DNA of 64,000 nt from Paenibacillus sp. GSMTC-2017 (GTDB taxonomy: Bacteria; Bacillota; Bacilli; Paenibacillales; Paenibacillaceae), in the NCBI RefSeq assembly GCF_016019935.1, contig NZ_JAECMT010000001.1:868022-932021 (forward strand), given 5' to 3'. Below are positions 26,894 to 35,855 of this stretch, one piece after another; the stretch's first letter is position 1; each line of letters begins with the position of its first letter. The notes beneath the pieces were generated by a model. The model worked only from the letters and a program-made list of their open reading frames with translations, ran no database searches and had not been told where the DNA came from. A program made the position numbers and the translations under genes.

Positions 26894-27379
26894 TAAATTC
26901 AACACAAATACGAAAAAACCTTCCATATACTAGAAACTTTAAATAAATCTGTAGTTTCCGTCGTTAGATTCCACGCATCAGTTCTCAACAAAACACATTA
27001 ATTATAGAGCATATAAGGAAAAATAGGTGAGAAACGAGTCTAAACTAAATTCTTAAAGGTAACTCTGTACCCTGGGTAGTTTTATGTATAAATCTGCGTT
27101 ATTGACAGTTTATTTTACTCTCGATGATTCTTTCTTTTTCGTCCAGCAAAGATGTTTTACTTGGCTGGTGTTACATTTCTTAAGCCAAACCACATGATAT
27201 AGCTCACCTACAGAAACGCTTTGAGCAATCTATAAATCTGTAACAGGCGAAGATACTCGAAAAAAACAATCAGCGATATTATATTGCAGTAGGTAATTTC
27301 GGTAAGATACTTGCCCTTGATAATAAGAGGAAGTTGATTTGTTGCTTCTTTCGTAATCTTCTCGCCGTAAGCGGCTATT
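26894..27379. other. Intergenic stretch without a supported gene
   Basis: About 490 AT-rich bases between the truncated membrane-protein frame and the Dabb gene. Short frames exist (one at 27208-27426 opposes no evidence of a ribosome site and overlaps the Dabb gene). No repeat, RNA fold or confident promoter was found. Confidence 0.5.
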
Positions 27380-27673
27380 TTACACTTCGATATTGGCAGC
27401 AACACTATCTTCTCGTCCATATTCACGAATGAGCGCCGCTACTGCTTGGTGATGTGGATTGGGGCCATAAGCCTCTAAAGCTGCCTTATCTTCGAATCTG
27501 ACACGGAGCACTAGCTGATAGCCTTTGTTGTTGTCAGAGAAATTGATCCCTGCATTTACTTCAATAACACCAGACAAGTGTTGTTTTAATGCCTGAAACC
27601 GTTCCACGATTTCCTCGAGCTGTTCTTGCGTTGTTTGTTCACCGAATTTCACGAGAATGATACGATCAATCAT
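27380..27673 (-). CDS. Dabb-domain (stress-responsive A/B barrel) protein
   Basis: This 97-residue protein fits the dimeric alpha/beta barrel Dabb family: it begins MIDRIILVKFGEQTTQEQLE, has the middle strand GYQLVLRVRFEDKAALEAYG, and ends PHHQAVAALIREYGREDSVA. Such proteins are small cytosolic dimers, often of unknown substrate. AGAGGGA lies eight bases before the ATG at 27673. The neighbours give no functional hint. Confidence 0.85.
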   Translation of the reverse strand: MIDRIILVKFGEQTTQEQLEEIVERFQALKQHLSGVIEVNAGINFSDNNKGYQLVLRVRFEDKAALEAYGPNPHHQAVAALIREYGREDSVAANIEV

Positions 27674-27911
27674 CTGATGATTCCCTCTTTCCCAGTATTT
27701 ATAGTTTTAAGCACTATAGCATGAAACATGTACGATTTTCCAGCTTATTTTGGCTGCTTACTACCGGTTGATATCATCATCCTGCGACTTTCCAGTGTTC
27801 AATTATCATTTTAAAATCATTGAAAGATTATCAATTTTGATTTATTATTGGAAAATATTTCTCTCATTCCCGTATATTTTGATAGCATCCTTGTCAAACT
27901 GGAGGTCTTTT

Positions 27912-29186
27912 ATGTTCAATCTATTGCGTAATCGTCTATTTCTAATCTATTGGCTCTCGGGGACGTTGGGGACTGTCGCTTCCATTTTCATAACAGTTGG
28001 ACTGATGTCATTCATCTATTCGAAAACAAATTCCATCTTAGGTGCAACAACTATTCTACTAGCTTCCTATGGCGCAGATTTTGTTGGTAGCTTTCTTTCA
28101 TCGCACTTTATTCATAAGTTTAACTATGGAAAACTAATTATCGTCATTCAATTTTCACGTACACTCAATTGTTTAGCCCTATTTGCACTACTCGGCTTTA
28201 GCCAGTCAACAAACGTTATTATTATCATCTTTATACTAAAATTTTTGGCTGATACGTTTGCTGCTTGGGATCTACCAGCGAGACAAGTTATCCTTCGAAC
28301 AATCGTACCTCGCGAACAATATTTGCAAGCACGAAGTACGCTAAATGTAGTCCGCCAATGTTTAATGATTGGTGGATGGTCGTTAGGCGGTATATTAACA
28401 GCCTACTTCTCATTCCAAAGTGTATTAATTGGAGCTTCTCTTCTCTATTTCGTCTCTGCATGTTGTCTTTTTGCGATTCGGGGTGGGTTATATGCTACTA
28501 ATGTAGAGGAAGCTGAGAATGACGACATTAGTAAAGCCGATACATCCAACAATAATAAAGAAAATCCAAACCCACCTAAACCATGGAACACGCTCGTCCA
28601 AAACAAAACAGTCCGCCAGCTATTATTCATAGATCTAATAGAGATGGTTGCAAATACGATTTGGACATCTTCCTTGCTTTTAGCATTCACCAAAATCGTA
28701 TTAAACAAGGATGAACAATGGTGGGGAATGCTAAACGCAAGTTATTTCGTAGGCAGCATAATTGGAGGAGCACTATTAATTGGTATGGCAACTTGGTTTG
28801 ATCGGCGTATTGGTTATGTGATCGGACTATCATCGCTTACTATGGCTATATCTACTTTCCTAATGACGTATTACCATCATCCCATTTTTGCACTTGTTGC
28901 GGTCATGTTAATAGGACCGCTTTACGAGATTCGTGAAACGTGCCAAGAAGCACTCTTTCAAGACTCCGTTCCACACCATACTCTAGCAAACACATTGTCG
29001 GCTAGAAGTACGATATTGTCGCCTTGGAATGCCCTTGCAACGTTTGGTGTCGCTTATTTTGCAGAAATAAATAGTATTGAAGCCGTCTTTTACGTTGCCA
29101 GCGGGATCTACTTCAGCGTATTTTTGATCGTGTTTTTGCAGCCGCAACTACGAAGAAAAGGAAGTACGCGAAGAGCAACGAGCTAG
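27912..29186 (+). CDS. MFS transporter
   Basis: This 424-residue major facilitator has about 12 hydrophobic helices, beginning LIYWLSGTLGTVASIFITVG. A polar central loop (about residues 200-225, EEAENDDISKADTSNNNKE) separates the two halves. It resembles the DHA3-like multidrug group, with FAAWDLPARQVILRTIVPRE typical of that branch. ATG 27912 is selected by TGGAGG directly upstream; the longer frame from 27750 has no ribosome site. The substrate is unknown. It converges with the phzF gene after 48 bases. Confidence 0.85.
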   Translation: MFNLLRNRLFLIYWLSGTLGTVASIFITVGLMSFIYSKTNSILGATTILLASYGADFVGSFLSSHFIHKFNYGKLIIVIQFSRTLNCLALFALLGFSQSTNVIIIIFILKFLADTFAAWDLPARQVILRTIVPREQYLQARSTLNVVRQCLMIGGWSLGGILTAYFSFQSVLIGASLLYFVSACCLFAIRGGLYATNVEEAENDDISKADTSNNNKENPNPPKPWNTLVQNKTVRQLLFIDLIEMVANTIWTSSLLLAFTKIVLNKDEQWWGMLNASYFVGSIIGGALLIGMATWFDRRIGYVIGLSSLTMAISTFLMTYYHHPIFALVAVMLIGPLYEIRETCQEALFQDSVPHHTLANTLSARSTILSPWNALATFGVAYFAEINSIEAVFYVASGIYFSVFLIVFLQPQLRRKGSTRRATS

Positions 29187-29234
29187 TTGAGGCTAACTCG
29201 CTCACTCTCATGGTCAGCACTTCCGCATTCTGCA

Positions 29235-30047
29235 TTAATTGCTGACCTCAAGCTCACCACGAAGCACGGTCACTGCAGCACCTGACAACAACACTCGATC
29301 GTCTACTAGCTGCATGCGAACTATGCCGCCCCTTGCGGATGCTTGAAATCCAGTTAGTTCATCCTTTCTTAGACGTTTACTCCAATAAGGAGCCAGCGCA
29401 CAGTGGGCTGAACCTGTTACTGGATCTTCATCAATACCTATCCCTGGAAAAAAGGCTCTCGATACGACATCATAGGAGTAGTTACCATCTACTCCTTTAT
29501 TCGCTCTACTAGTTACGATTACTCCTCTTGCATCCAATCGCTTAATAAGGTTAAAGTCTGGCTGCAACGTTCGAACCGTATCTTCGTTATCTACTTCGAT
29601 CAAATAGTCCATTCGATTCCGTCCTACATAACGTGGAATTAATCCTAATGCTTCGATTAACTCTTGTGGAGCCTGCACTGCCCCAGGAGATTCCGACGGG
29701 AAATCTAGTACAATCCACTCGCCATCATTTCGTGCAGTTAACACCCCACTTTTTGTGAAAAAAGTTGCTACTTCCTTTTGCTCAAGCACACCCGTCTCCC
29801 ATAATACATGCGCAGCAGCAAGAGTGGCATGACCGCAGAGTTCAACCTCGGCTACAGGAGTAAACCACCGTAATCCAAAACCATCACCTTCTTTACTAAC
29901 AAACGCTGTTTCTGATAAGTTCATCTCAGCCGCGATCGCTTTCATCTGATCTTCTTCTACTGCATGCTCAAGTAAACAAACAGCCGCTGGGTTACCTTTA
30001 AATCGTTCCTTCGTGAATGCGTCAATAATCCATATTTTTATTCCCAT
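29235..30047 (-). CDS. PhzF-family isomerase
   Basis: This 270-residue protein has the diaminopimelate-epimerase-like fold of the PhzF family. It shows IWIIDAFTKERFKGNPAAVC, the conserved catalytic-Glu segment MNLSETAFVS, LRWFTPVAEVELCGHATLA, and the C-terminal DEDPVTGSAHCALAPYW and ARGGIVRMQL. These are the complete family motifs, so it is probably active, but the physiological substrate of chromosomal PhzF paralogues is generally not known. No phenazine genes are nearby. TGGAGGG precedes ATG 30047. Confidence 0.9.
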   Translation of the reverse strand: MGIKIWIIDAFTKERFKGNPAAVCLLEHAVEEDQMKAIAAEMNLSETAFVSKEGDGFGLRWFTPVAEVELCGHATLAAAHVLWETGVLEQKEVATFFTKSGVLTARNDGEWIVLDFPSESPGAVQAPQELIEALGLIPRYVGRNRMDYLIEVDNEDTVRTLQPDFNLIKRLDARGVIVTSRANKGVDGNYSYDVVSRAFFPGIGIDEDPVTGSAHCALAPYWSKRLRKDELTGFQASARGGIVRMQLVDDRVLLSGAAVTVLRGELEVSN

Positions 30048-30082
30048 ATTAAACCCTCCAGTAGTCTGCTAATGTATACAAA

Positions 30083-30107
30083 AAAAAGAACCTGCTCCCG
30101 CAAGCTC
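30083..30107 (-). terminator. Possible terminator between the GyrI-like gene and phzF
   Basis: On the minus strand an imperfect hairpin around GAGCTTGC-GGGA-GCAGGTTC is followed by a run of eight T. Two stem mismatches lower confidence. Confidence 0.5.
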
Positions 30108-30116
30108 TTCCACCTA

Positions 30117-30569
30117 TTAATCTTCAAGCGGGATGAGCAGTTCTACAGGCTCCTCTTCCCAATGCTGCTCGTCGATGTAGAACAGCTCTATAGATACTGC
30201 ATTTGCAAGTTTTTTCAGCCCATTCTCATTCATCCAAGCGTTTAATTGTTCGTAGCCTTCACCGATCCGTTTGTTCGAACATGCTACCATTGCGTAACGA
30301 TGGCCTGGAATTGTCAGTTGGACCATGCCTGGCGGAAGCTCCTCCAAATGTTGGACCTCATAACATGCCCAATACGTTGCGAATGCTTCGTTTCCAAAAT
30401 AAGGACTAAAAAGTATGGTCGATTGTGATGCTCCATTCAATTCATGCTTTCTCGCCAGAAACTCGGTTTGCAACCGAATCGCTTCATCTGGAAATGATGA
30501 ATACGGACCGCAATAGCTGATTCCGACTAAGTGTAGAGCAGGTTTTGTAACGATAGAGCAATTTTCCAC
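30117..30569 (-). CDS. GyrI-like small-molecule-binding domain protein
   Basis: This 150-residue protein is a stand-alone SOUL/GyrI-like (AraC effector-binding) domain: it starts with TKPALHLVGISYCGPYSSFP, contains YWACYEVQHLEELPPGMVQL, continues with IPGHRYAMVACS, and ends in PVELLIPLED. Such domains bind amphipathic small molecules or hydrolyse electrophiles in some relatives. The start is GTG 30569, because AAAGGAGG lies eight bases upstream; a longer frame to 30641 lacks a ribosome site. No DNA-binding domain is attached. Confidence 0.82.
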   Translation of the reverse strand: MENCSIVTKPALHLVGISYCGPYSSFPDEAIRLQTEFLARKHELNGASQSTILFSPYFGNEAFATYWACYEVQHLEELPPGMVQLTIPGHRYAMVACSNKRIGEGYEQLNAWMNENGLKKLANAVSIELFYIDEQHWEEEPVELLIPLED

Positions 30570-30680
30570 GCTTACTTCCTCCTTTTGATGGGACAGAACA
30601 TTTGCGTTAGGATGAGCTTTTCTCGTATTAGTGTAGCACAAATTCCCATAATTAGGATAGTCCCCTCGGACGAAACTAAT

Positions 30681-31589
30681 CTATTCACACTCCAAACGTT
30701 TCATAAACTCTTCCGCTGCACTGTACCCTTGTGTTTTCAAGTACCAGTTGTTAGCTGCCGCTTCGATTAACCCTGCTACATCCCTACCTGGTTGTAGCTG
30801 AATTTCGAAATGCGTTATTTGTACCCCCATATATTCTTTAAACTTCGGTTCCAATTCTAAATCATTGTTTAAGTCATTATCTCTCCATTTCGTCAGTTCA
30901 ATATCTAACACAATACGAGTTTCGTCTTGAAACGCCTTTCTCCCGTATAGCCGTACAACATTAATAAGACCTACACTACGGAGTGCAAGAAACTCCTTCG
31001 ACTTTTCGTTATGAGTGCCAAGCAACGTCTGTTCACTAAGCTTCTTGAGTACGACCATATCGTCAGCAACTAGCCGATGTCCACGTCTTATAAGGGTGTG
31101 TGCCGTCTCACTTTTGCCTACTCCTGATTTGCCGCGTAGTAGTATGCCAATGCCGGATACGTTAAGACAAACGCCATGAACGGCAATTTCCGGTGCCAAT
31201 GCTTTTTGTAGATATGCATCAAGACTTGTCATAAAGGCTGTCGTTGTTTTGTTCGTCCGCAGCAGTGGAATACCTTCTTCTTCGCAATATTTCGTTAAAT
31301 ATTTCAGTCCGTCTTGATTAGATGTCACGATGAAGCAAGGTGGATGATATTTGACAATATTGCCAATATGGTGATTCCGTTCCTCTTCTGTTAATGCGTG
31401 AAGATACGTTATTTCCTTTACACCTAATATTTGCACATGCTCCTGAGGAAAAAAGTCGAAGTATCCAACAAACTCAAGACCTGGGCGATATGTTTTCGCT
31501 TTCATGATTTTCCGATCCAAACGATCTGATCCAACGAGCACCTCAAGCGAAAATTTCCCAATTAGCTCGTTCACTTCAATACTTTTCAT
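30681..31589 (-). CDS. HPr kinase/phosphorylase-like protein, divergent
   Basis: This 302-residue protein aligns end to end with HprK: an N-terminal domain (VNELIGKFSLEVLVG, RPGLEFVGYFDFFP) and a kinase domain with His139 in VHGVCLNV, the P-loop GKSGVGKSE (153-161) and LVADD (173-177). However, the usual GTAP.. segment reads GTHNEKSKEF and the HprK signature EIRGLGIINV reads ALRSVGLINV, so the capping/active-site loop has lost its Glu and Gly. The C-terminal PGRDVAGLIEAAANNW is kept. Canonical hprK normally sits beside lgt; here it is next to nrdF. It may be a paralogue with altered activity. GGGGAG precedes the ATG. Confidence 0.85.
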   Translation of the reverse strand: MKSIEVNELIGKFSLEVLVGSDRLDRKIMKAKTYRPGLEFVGYFDFFPQEHVQILGVKEITYLHALTEEERNHHIGNIVKYHPPCFIVTSNQDGLKYLTKYCEEEGIPLLRTNKTTTAFMTSLDAYLQKALAPEIAVHGVCLNVSGIGILLRGKSGVGKSETAHTLIRRGHRLVADDMVVLKKLSEQTLLGTHNEKSKEFLALRSVGLINVVRLYGRKAFQDETRIVLDIELTKWRDNDLNNDLELEPKFKEYMGVQITHFEIQLQPGRDVAGLIEAAANNWYLKTQGYSAAEEFMKRLECE

Positions 31590-31617
31590 TTATGGACTCC
31601 CCTTTACTCAGGATTGG

Positions 31618-31667
31618 TTAAAAAAATCGCCCCCGCCGTGCCAATAGGCATAGTCGAGAGCGATTTT
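31618..31667 (-). terminator. Rho-independent terminator of the nrd operon
   Basis: On the minus strand AAAATCGC (31660-31667) pairs with GCGATTTT (31623-31630) and the stem is followed by T-rich sequence. A smaller stem TGCC/GGCA sits inside. It lies 30 bases after the nrdF stop. Confidence 0.8.
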
Positions 31668-31697
31668 GGTGCGATCTATATTAGCTAGCGCATCATT

Positions 31698-32654
31698 TTA
31701 GAAGTTGAAAACAAAGTCGTCATCATTCAATGGTTCCACATGAATCGTGCGCACGTAACCGTTGCCCTTCTTAGAGAAGAAGTCGTGCTGCTTCGTATGG
31801 GTACTAATACCGTTGAATACGATCGGGTTAACTGGTTCTTCTGGGAAGTGAGCTTCCATCCCTAAGTTCATCAGTGCTTTGTTCGCGTTGTAACGAACAT
31901 ACGCTTTTACTTCTTCTTCAAGTCCAAGCGGGCTGTACAGATCATCTGTATAAATAACTTCGTTCTCGTATAGCTCATCAAGTAGAGCGTATACCTCAGT
32001 TGTTAGTTCAGCCTTCTCTTCTGCTGTGAAGCCTTCGAACAACTCCTGAGCAAGAACACCTACATAAAGTCCGTGGATGCTCTCGTCACGAAGAATAAGG
32101 TCGATAATTTCGCCGCTGCTCGTCATCTTGCCTTGACCAGCCAAATAAAGCGGGTAGAAGAAACCACTGTAGAACAAGTAGCTTTCAAGGAATACAGAAG
32201 CAGCCATCGCTTTATACAGCTCTTTCTCATTTGAGATGTTGCTGTACCAAGTAGATACTAATTCCGCTTTTCTCTGAAGCTGCGAATTTTGTTCTACCCA
32301 AGCAAATATTTCATCGATCTCTTCGCCAGAAGCAAGAGTTGTGAAGATACTGCTGTAAGACTTCGCATGAATTTGTTCCATCATAGACATGAAGGACAAT
32401 ACAGCTTTACGTTGCAAACCTTCTACATGCTCCAAAATTTTCGGCATACCGATGCCGCCTTGTATCGTATCAAGCAAAGTCAGGCCGCCGAGTACATTTT
32501 TGTACAATGTACGCTCAGCATCCGTCATTTCCATCCAATCCATCTTGTCATCTGACAATGGAATTTCTTCGTCCGTCCAAAATTGCATTACATTCTGCTG
32601 CCAGAACGTAAGTGTAAAATCATCGTCCGGGCGATTCCAGTTTACTGCTTTCAT
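31698..32654 (-). CDS. nrdF: Class Ib ribonucleotide reductase beta subunit
   Basis: This 318-residue di-metal oxygenase-fold subunit makes the tyrosyl radical used by NrdE. Metal ligands appear in DAERTLYKNVLGGLTLLDTI (Asp/Glu region), MMEQIHAKSYS (Glu and His) and LRDESIHGLYVGVL (Glu and His). The C-terminal tail ends PLNDDDFVFNF, the NrdE-binding peptide. ATG 32654 is preferred to 32663, because GAAGGAG would sit only one base from the latter. The operon order is nrdI-nrdE-nrdF. A terminator follows. Confidence 0.95.
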   Translation of the reverse strand: MKAVNWNRPDDDFTLTFWQQNVMQFWTDEEIPLSDDKMDWMEMTDAERTLYKNVLGGLTLLDTIQGGIGMPKILEHVEGLQRKAVLSFMSMMEQIHAKSYSSIFTTLASGEEIDEIFAWVEQNSQLQRKAELVSTWYSNISNEKELYKAMAASVFLESYLFYSGFFYPLYLAGQGKMTSSGEIIDLILRDESIHGLYVGVLAQELFEGFTAEEKAELTTEVYALLDELYENEVIYTDDLYSPLGLEEEVKAYVRYNANKALMNLGMEAHFPEEPVNPIVFNGISTHTKQHDFFSKKGNGYVRTIHVEPLNDDDFVFNF

Positions 32655-32705
32655 AGTAGACATGCTCCTTCTTTGCTACGTTATCGTTCGATCAACTAGC
32701 CCTGT

Positions 32706-34790
32706 TTATACTGCGCAGCTTGTACATTCCTCAACGGAAAGACGCTTCGTTCTTGTGTAATAAAGCGATTTAAGCCCCTTTTGCGCGGCATAGACATAGA
32801 AACGTGCCAGCTCGCGAGTCGTAACGTTGCTGTTAACATGAAGAACAGTTGAAATCCCTTGATCCACATGTTGTCCAATTTCGGCAATCAGATCAATCAA
32901 TTTGAACTGATCAATATTGTAAGCCGATTTGTAATAGAAGAAATTATCTTGCGACAAGTACGGCATCGGGTAGAACGTAGTCGAATTCGCATAGGTGCGA
33001 GTTTCGATATGCTCAACGATCGGCATTACGCTTGAAGTCGCATTTTGGATATAAGAAATACTTTGTGTTGGCGCAATAGCAAGTCGGTATGCATGATAAA
33101 GACCGTGCTGCTGTACTTTCACTTTAAGAGCAGCCCAATCCTCAGGCGATGGAATTTCCATTCCTTCGAATAGTTCACTTACACGCGCTGTTTTAGGACG
33201 GAAGTCCGTCTCAACATAACGATCGAAATAAGTGCCTTTTGCATACTCTGAACGTTCGAAGCCGTTAAACGTAATTCCACGTTCCTTCGCAATTTCCATG
33301 CTTTGCTCAAGCGAGTAATAGTTCATCATCATAAAGAAAACGCCTGCGAAATCTTTTGCTTCTGCGCTTTCGTATGCGATTTTGTTTTTCGCTAGGTAAC
33401 CATTCAAGTTCATTGCACCAAGACCAACCGAGTGAAGTTCCTCGTTTGCCTTACGAACACCTGGAGCATTATCGATTTTGGACAGATCACTTACGGTTGT
33501 AAGAGCCTCAATACCAACATGTACCGATTCCTTCAACTTCTTGTGTTCCATTACGTTAACGATATTCAGCGACGCCAAGTTACAGCTGATGTCGCGGCGA
33601 ATAATATCATCGTGGCCATAATCTTTAATTTCAGATGTTTCTTGCAGCTGGAAAATTTCCGTACAAAGATTGGACATCTTAATCGAACCGATATCTTTAA
33701 GTGCATGCGCTTTGTTTGCATTTGATTTGTTCATAATATATGGATAGCCTGATTCTAACTGAATCGAAGCAATTTTTGTCAACATGTCACGAGCGTTCAT
33801 TACGCTCTTTTTCGTAACTAGGTCATTAGCAAGAAGCTCTTCATACATAACATCCATATCCATGTCGTCTAGATGTTGACCGTACGCTTTGTGTACAGAG
33901 TGTGGACCAAACACAAATAAAGGTTTATTTTGAGCAGCAAGCTCGTAAAATTTATTAGGAATAATAAGACCGATTGACAACGTTTTAATACGTGCTTTCT
34001 CGTCTGCATTAATCTTTTTGCAATCCAAAAACTCGATAATATCCCATCCGAAAATGTTGTAGTAACCAGCTCCAGATCCTTTGCGTTGTCCCATTTGATC
34101 TGCATAGGAGAATGCATCTTCCATAAGCTTCAGCACCGGCATAATACCTTTAGCTGCGCCTTCTACACCTTTAATAGCTTCGCCCCGGCCGCGTAGCTTG
34201 GACAAATTGACAGCAACACCGCCACCAATTTTGGACAACTGCATACATGTTCCAAGAACGTAGTTGATAGAGTTCAAAGAATCGTCCATCTCAAGAAGGA
34301 AACAAGAAACCATTTCACCACGACGGCTCTTTCCTGCGTTAAGGAATGTTGGAGTAGCCGGCTGCAAACGTTGATCAATCATTGCTTCTGCAATACGAAG
34401 TGCTTTGTCAGCATCACCTTGACCAAGGTTAAGTGCTACAATCGCAACACGGTCAGCGTATTGCTCCAAATATTGTGCTTTATTGTTCGTTTTCAAGGCA
34501 TAGTCCTTGTAAAACTTAGATGCTGCCATATAAGACTGGAATTTAAAGTCGCTGTTTGCTGTCAAATGATAAACAGCTTCTACCTGCTCGTAAGTATATT
34601 TATCGAATACGTTATCGTAGTAGTCATTGTCGATGAGGTAATTCAATTTATCACGAAGGGAATCAAACTTCACACTTTTTTCTTCTACTTCTGCCATAAA
34701 CGCAGCTACTGCTTCTTTATCTTTCTCCAGTTGATAAAATCCGTCCGCTCCGCGCTGCATTAATTCATTATTTAATTCAATATGCTTCAA
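32706..34790 (-). CDS. nrdE: Class Ib ribonucleotide reductase alpha subunit
   Basis: This catalytic subunit of about 694 residues reduces NDPs to dNDPs. Family motifs include PATPTFLNAGKSRRGEMVSC, SKIGGGVAVNLSKLRGRGEA, CNLASLNIVNV (a redox Cys), VGLGAMNLNGYLAKNKIAYE and PTQSISYIQNATSSVMPI. The C-terminal thiol pair is EECTSCAV. The start is taken as TTG 34790 (MKHIELNNELM), preceded by AAAGGGTG within the end of nrdI, and overlapping that gene by 14 bases. No ATG exists at a suitable place. There is no ATP-cone, as expected for NrdE. Confidence 0.95.
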   Translation of the reverse strand: MKHIELNNELMQRGADGFYQLEKDKEAVAAFMAEVEEKSVKFDSLRDKLNYLIDNDYYDNVFDKYTYEQVEAVYHLTANSDFKFQSYMAASKFYKDYALKTNNKAQYLEQYADRVAIVALNLGQGDADKALRIAEAMIDQRLQPATPTFLNAGKSRRGEMVSCFLLEMDDSLNSINYVLGTCMQLSKIGGGVAVNLSKLRGRGEAIKGVEGAAKGIMPVLKLMEDAFSYADQMGQRKGSGAGYYNIFGWDIIEFLDCKKINADEKARIKTLSIGLIIPNKFYELAAQNKPLFVFGPHSVHKAYGQHLDDMDMDVMYEELLANDLVTKKSVMNARDMLTKIASIQLESGYPYIMNKSNANKAHALKDIGSIKMSNLCTEIFQLQETSEIKDYGHDDIIRRDISCNLASLNIVNVMEHKKLKESVHVGIEALTTVSDLSKIDNAPGVRKANEELHSVGLGAMNLNGYLAKNKIAYESAEAKDFAGVFFMMMNYYSLEQSMEIAKERGITFNGFERSEYAKGTYFDRYVETDFRPKTARVSELFEGMEIPSPEDWAALKVKVQQHGLYHAYRLAIAPTQSISYIQNATSSVMPIVEHIETRTYANSTTFYPMPYLSQDNFFYYKSAYNIDQFKLIDLIAEIGQHVDQGISTVLHVNSNVTTRELARFYVYAAQKGLKSLYYTRTKRLSVEECTSCAV

Positions 34791-35136
34791 TAGCCTGCAC
34801 CCTTTCGACAAAATGTTGCGTATCTAAACTTGTTCCCGACAGTTCAAACTTCAAAATGACCGGCACATCATACTTTTGGGAGATCGTATCTGCGCTCTTC
34901 GCGAAGCCCTGGCCCCAGTTGCGATTGCCACTTGCAGACACTCCGCGGAGCATTTCGTGGTTCGACTCCAAGAAGGAATTAACCCTCTCCGGAACCTGAC
35001 CAAAACCAGTTGTGTAAGTGACCAGCACGAAGGGCTCGTCCATCTTTTCCCGCTCGTCGATTGGTACTGCTCTCATATTCAGTTTCTTGATGAAACGTTT
35101 CACATTACCTGTTTTGGAATCATAGACAAGTAGCAA
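34777..35136 (-). CDS. nrdI: Class Ib ribonucleotide reductase flavodoxin NrdI
   Basis: This 119-residue flavodoxin-like protein supplies oxidant for assembly of the NrdF manganese-tyrosyl cofactor. The FMN-phosphate loop is VYDSKTGNVKRFIKKL, with TYTTGFGQVPE and the family loop SASGNRNWGQGFAKSAD. The likely start is TTG 35136, with GAGGAG ten bases upstream. It is the first gene of nrdIEF and overlaps nrdE. Confidence 0.92.
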   Translation of the reverse strand: MLLVYDSKTGNVKRFIKKLNMRAVPIDEREKMDEPFVLVTYTTGFGQVPERVNSFLESNHEMLRGVSASGNRNWGQGFAKSADTISQKYDVPVILKFELSGTSLDTQHFVERVQAIEAY

Positions 35137-35251
35137 TGCACGTCCGCTCCTCTACTGATTTTTTGCAATTAAAAAGCGCTTCTGACCGCTTCTTACGGCA
35201 GATGCGCATGTTCACGATATGCCCAATGGCAAATCATTGAAAGCACTATAA

Positions 35252-35298
35252 CCATCAATATGTAGTTGATGTTCTTGATTTTACATCAAGATATAGGT
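35252..35298. promoter_or_regulatory. Pair of NrdR-box-like sequences upstream of nrdIEF
   Basis: On the minus strand ACCTATATCTTGATGT (35283-35298) and AACTACATATTGATGG (35252-35267) both resemble the NrdR box (ACACTATATNTTGTGT-like). They start 31 bases apart, three helical turns, as in characterised paired NrdR sites. They lie 116-162 bases before nrdI. A palindrome TCTTGAT-GTAAA-ATCAAGA overlaps the first box. Confidence 0.5.
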
Positions 35299-35415
35299 CT
35301 CGTCAATGAAAATTATAGATACGATAGCAATCCGTTTTTTTGACGCACTCGACTATTTTAACAGATACAGCTATGATAGGATAGTGACATTATATAGCTA
35401 TATTGGAGGTCCAAA

Positions 35416-35637
35416 ATGGAGTCAAAAGTAACAGGTTCACAAGTCCGTTCGCAGCTTATCCAGCTGTTCCAAGATGCAGGATATGAGCTACCGGAACTGA
35501 TCGTATTTATAGAAAGCCTTGAACAAAAGAACATTCTATTAGAGCAAGAAATTAGTAAATTGAAGAGCGCCTCGGCACGTCGAGTGACAACTACTTCTAC
35601 AATGAACACCAGGCTGATGGACGCACTTAGGGAGTAA
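35416..35637 (+). CDS. Small hypothetical coiled-coil protein
   Basis: This 73-residue protein has a helical N-terminal half (VRSQLIQLFQDAGYELPELI) followed by a predicted coiled coil (FIESLEQKNILLEQEISKLK) and a basic Ser/Thr-rich tail. TGGAGG is eight bases before the ATG at 35416. It is divergent from nrdI and lies alone. The family is not recognised; the shape is compatible with a small regulatory or adaptor protein. Confidence 0.65.
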   Translation: MESKVTGSQVRSQLIQLFQDAGYELPELIVFIESLEQKNILLEQEISKLKSASARRVTTTSTMNTRLMDALRE

Positions 35638-35800
35638 CCAAAGGCTTATATCATAACATAGTCAGACCTATTTCGCCATGGAAAACATCAGTCGAATTTT
35701 CTCGAACATGAGTCTATGGTCGTCCCGGTTGCTCTGACGAAATTCGAGACGAATCTACATATTGTATACAGTTCCGACATCATCCCTTCGCACATAAATA

Positions 35801-35839
35801 AGGTTGCCTATACACGACAGAACCGCGCATAGACAACCT
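35801..35839 (-). terminator. Probable terminator of the yqe gene cluster
   Basis: AGGTTGCCTAT (35801-35811) and ATAGACAACCT (35829-35839) pair with one mismatch. On the minus strand the following tail is TATTTATG, only moderately T-rich. Confidence 0.6.
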
Positions 35840-35855
35840 CTGGCAAATGATTGTA

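Noticed and set aside
27208..27426. 72-codon leftward frame overlapping the Dabb gene
   Set aside because: It starts inside the Dabb gene in another frame, has no ribosome site and no recognisable sequence.
29235..30047. Phenazine biosynthesis locus suggested by the PhzF homologue
   Set aside because: No other phz genes are nearby; stand-alone PhzF paralogues are widespread and mostly not involved in phenazine synthesis.
34371..34763. 130-codon frame on the plus strand opposite nrdE
   Set aside because: Antisense to a conserved enzyme gene, Cys/Phe/Ile-rich and without a ribosome-binding site.
35166..35195. Attenuator-like hairpin in the nrdI leader
   Set aside because: The stem is only five base pairs (AAGCG/CGCTT) with a short T-run, too weak to call.
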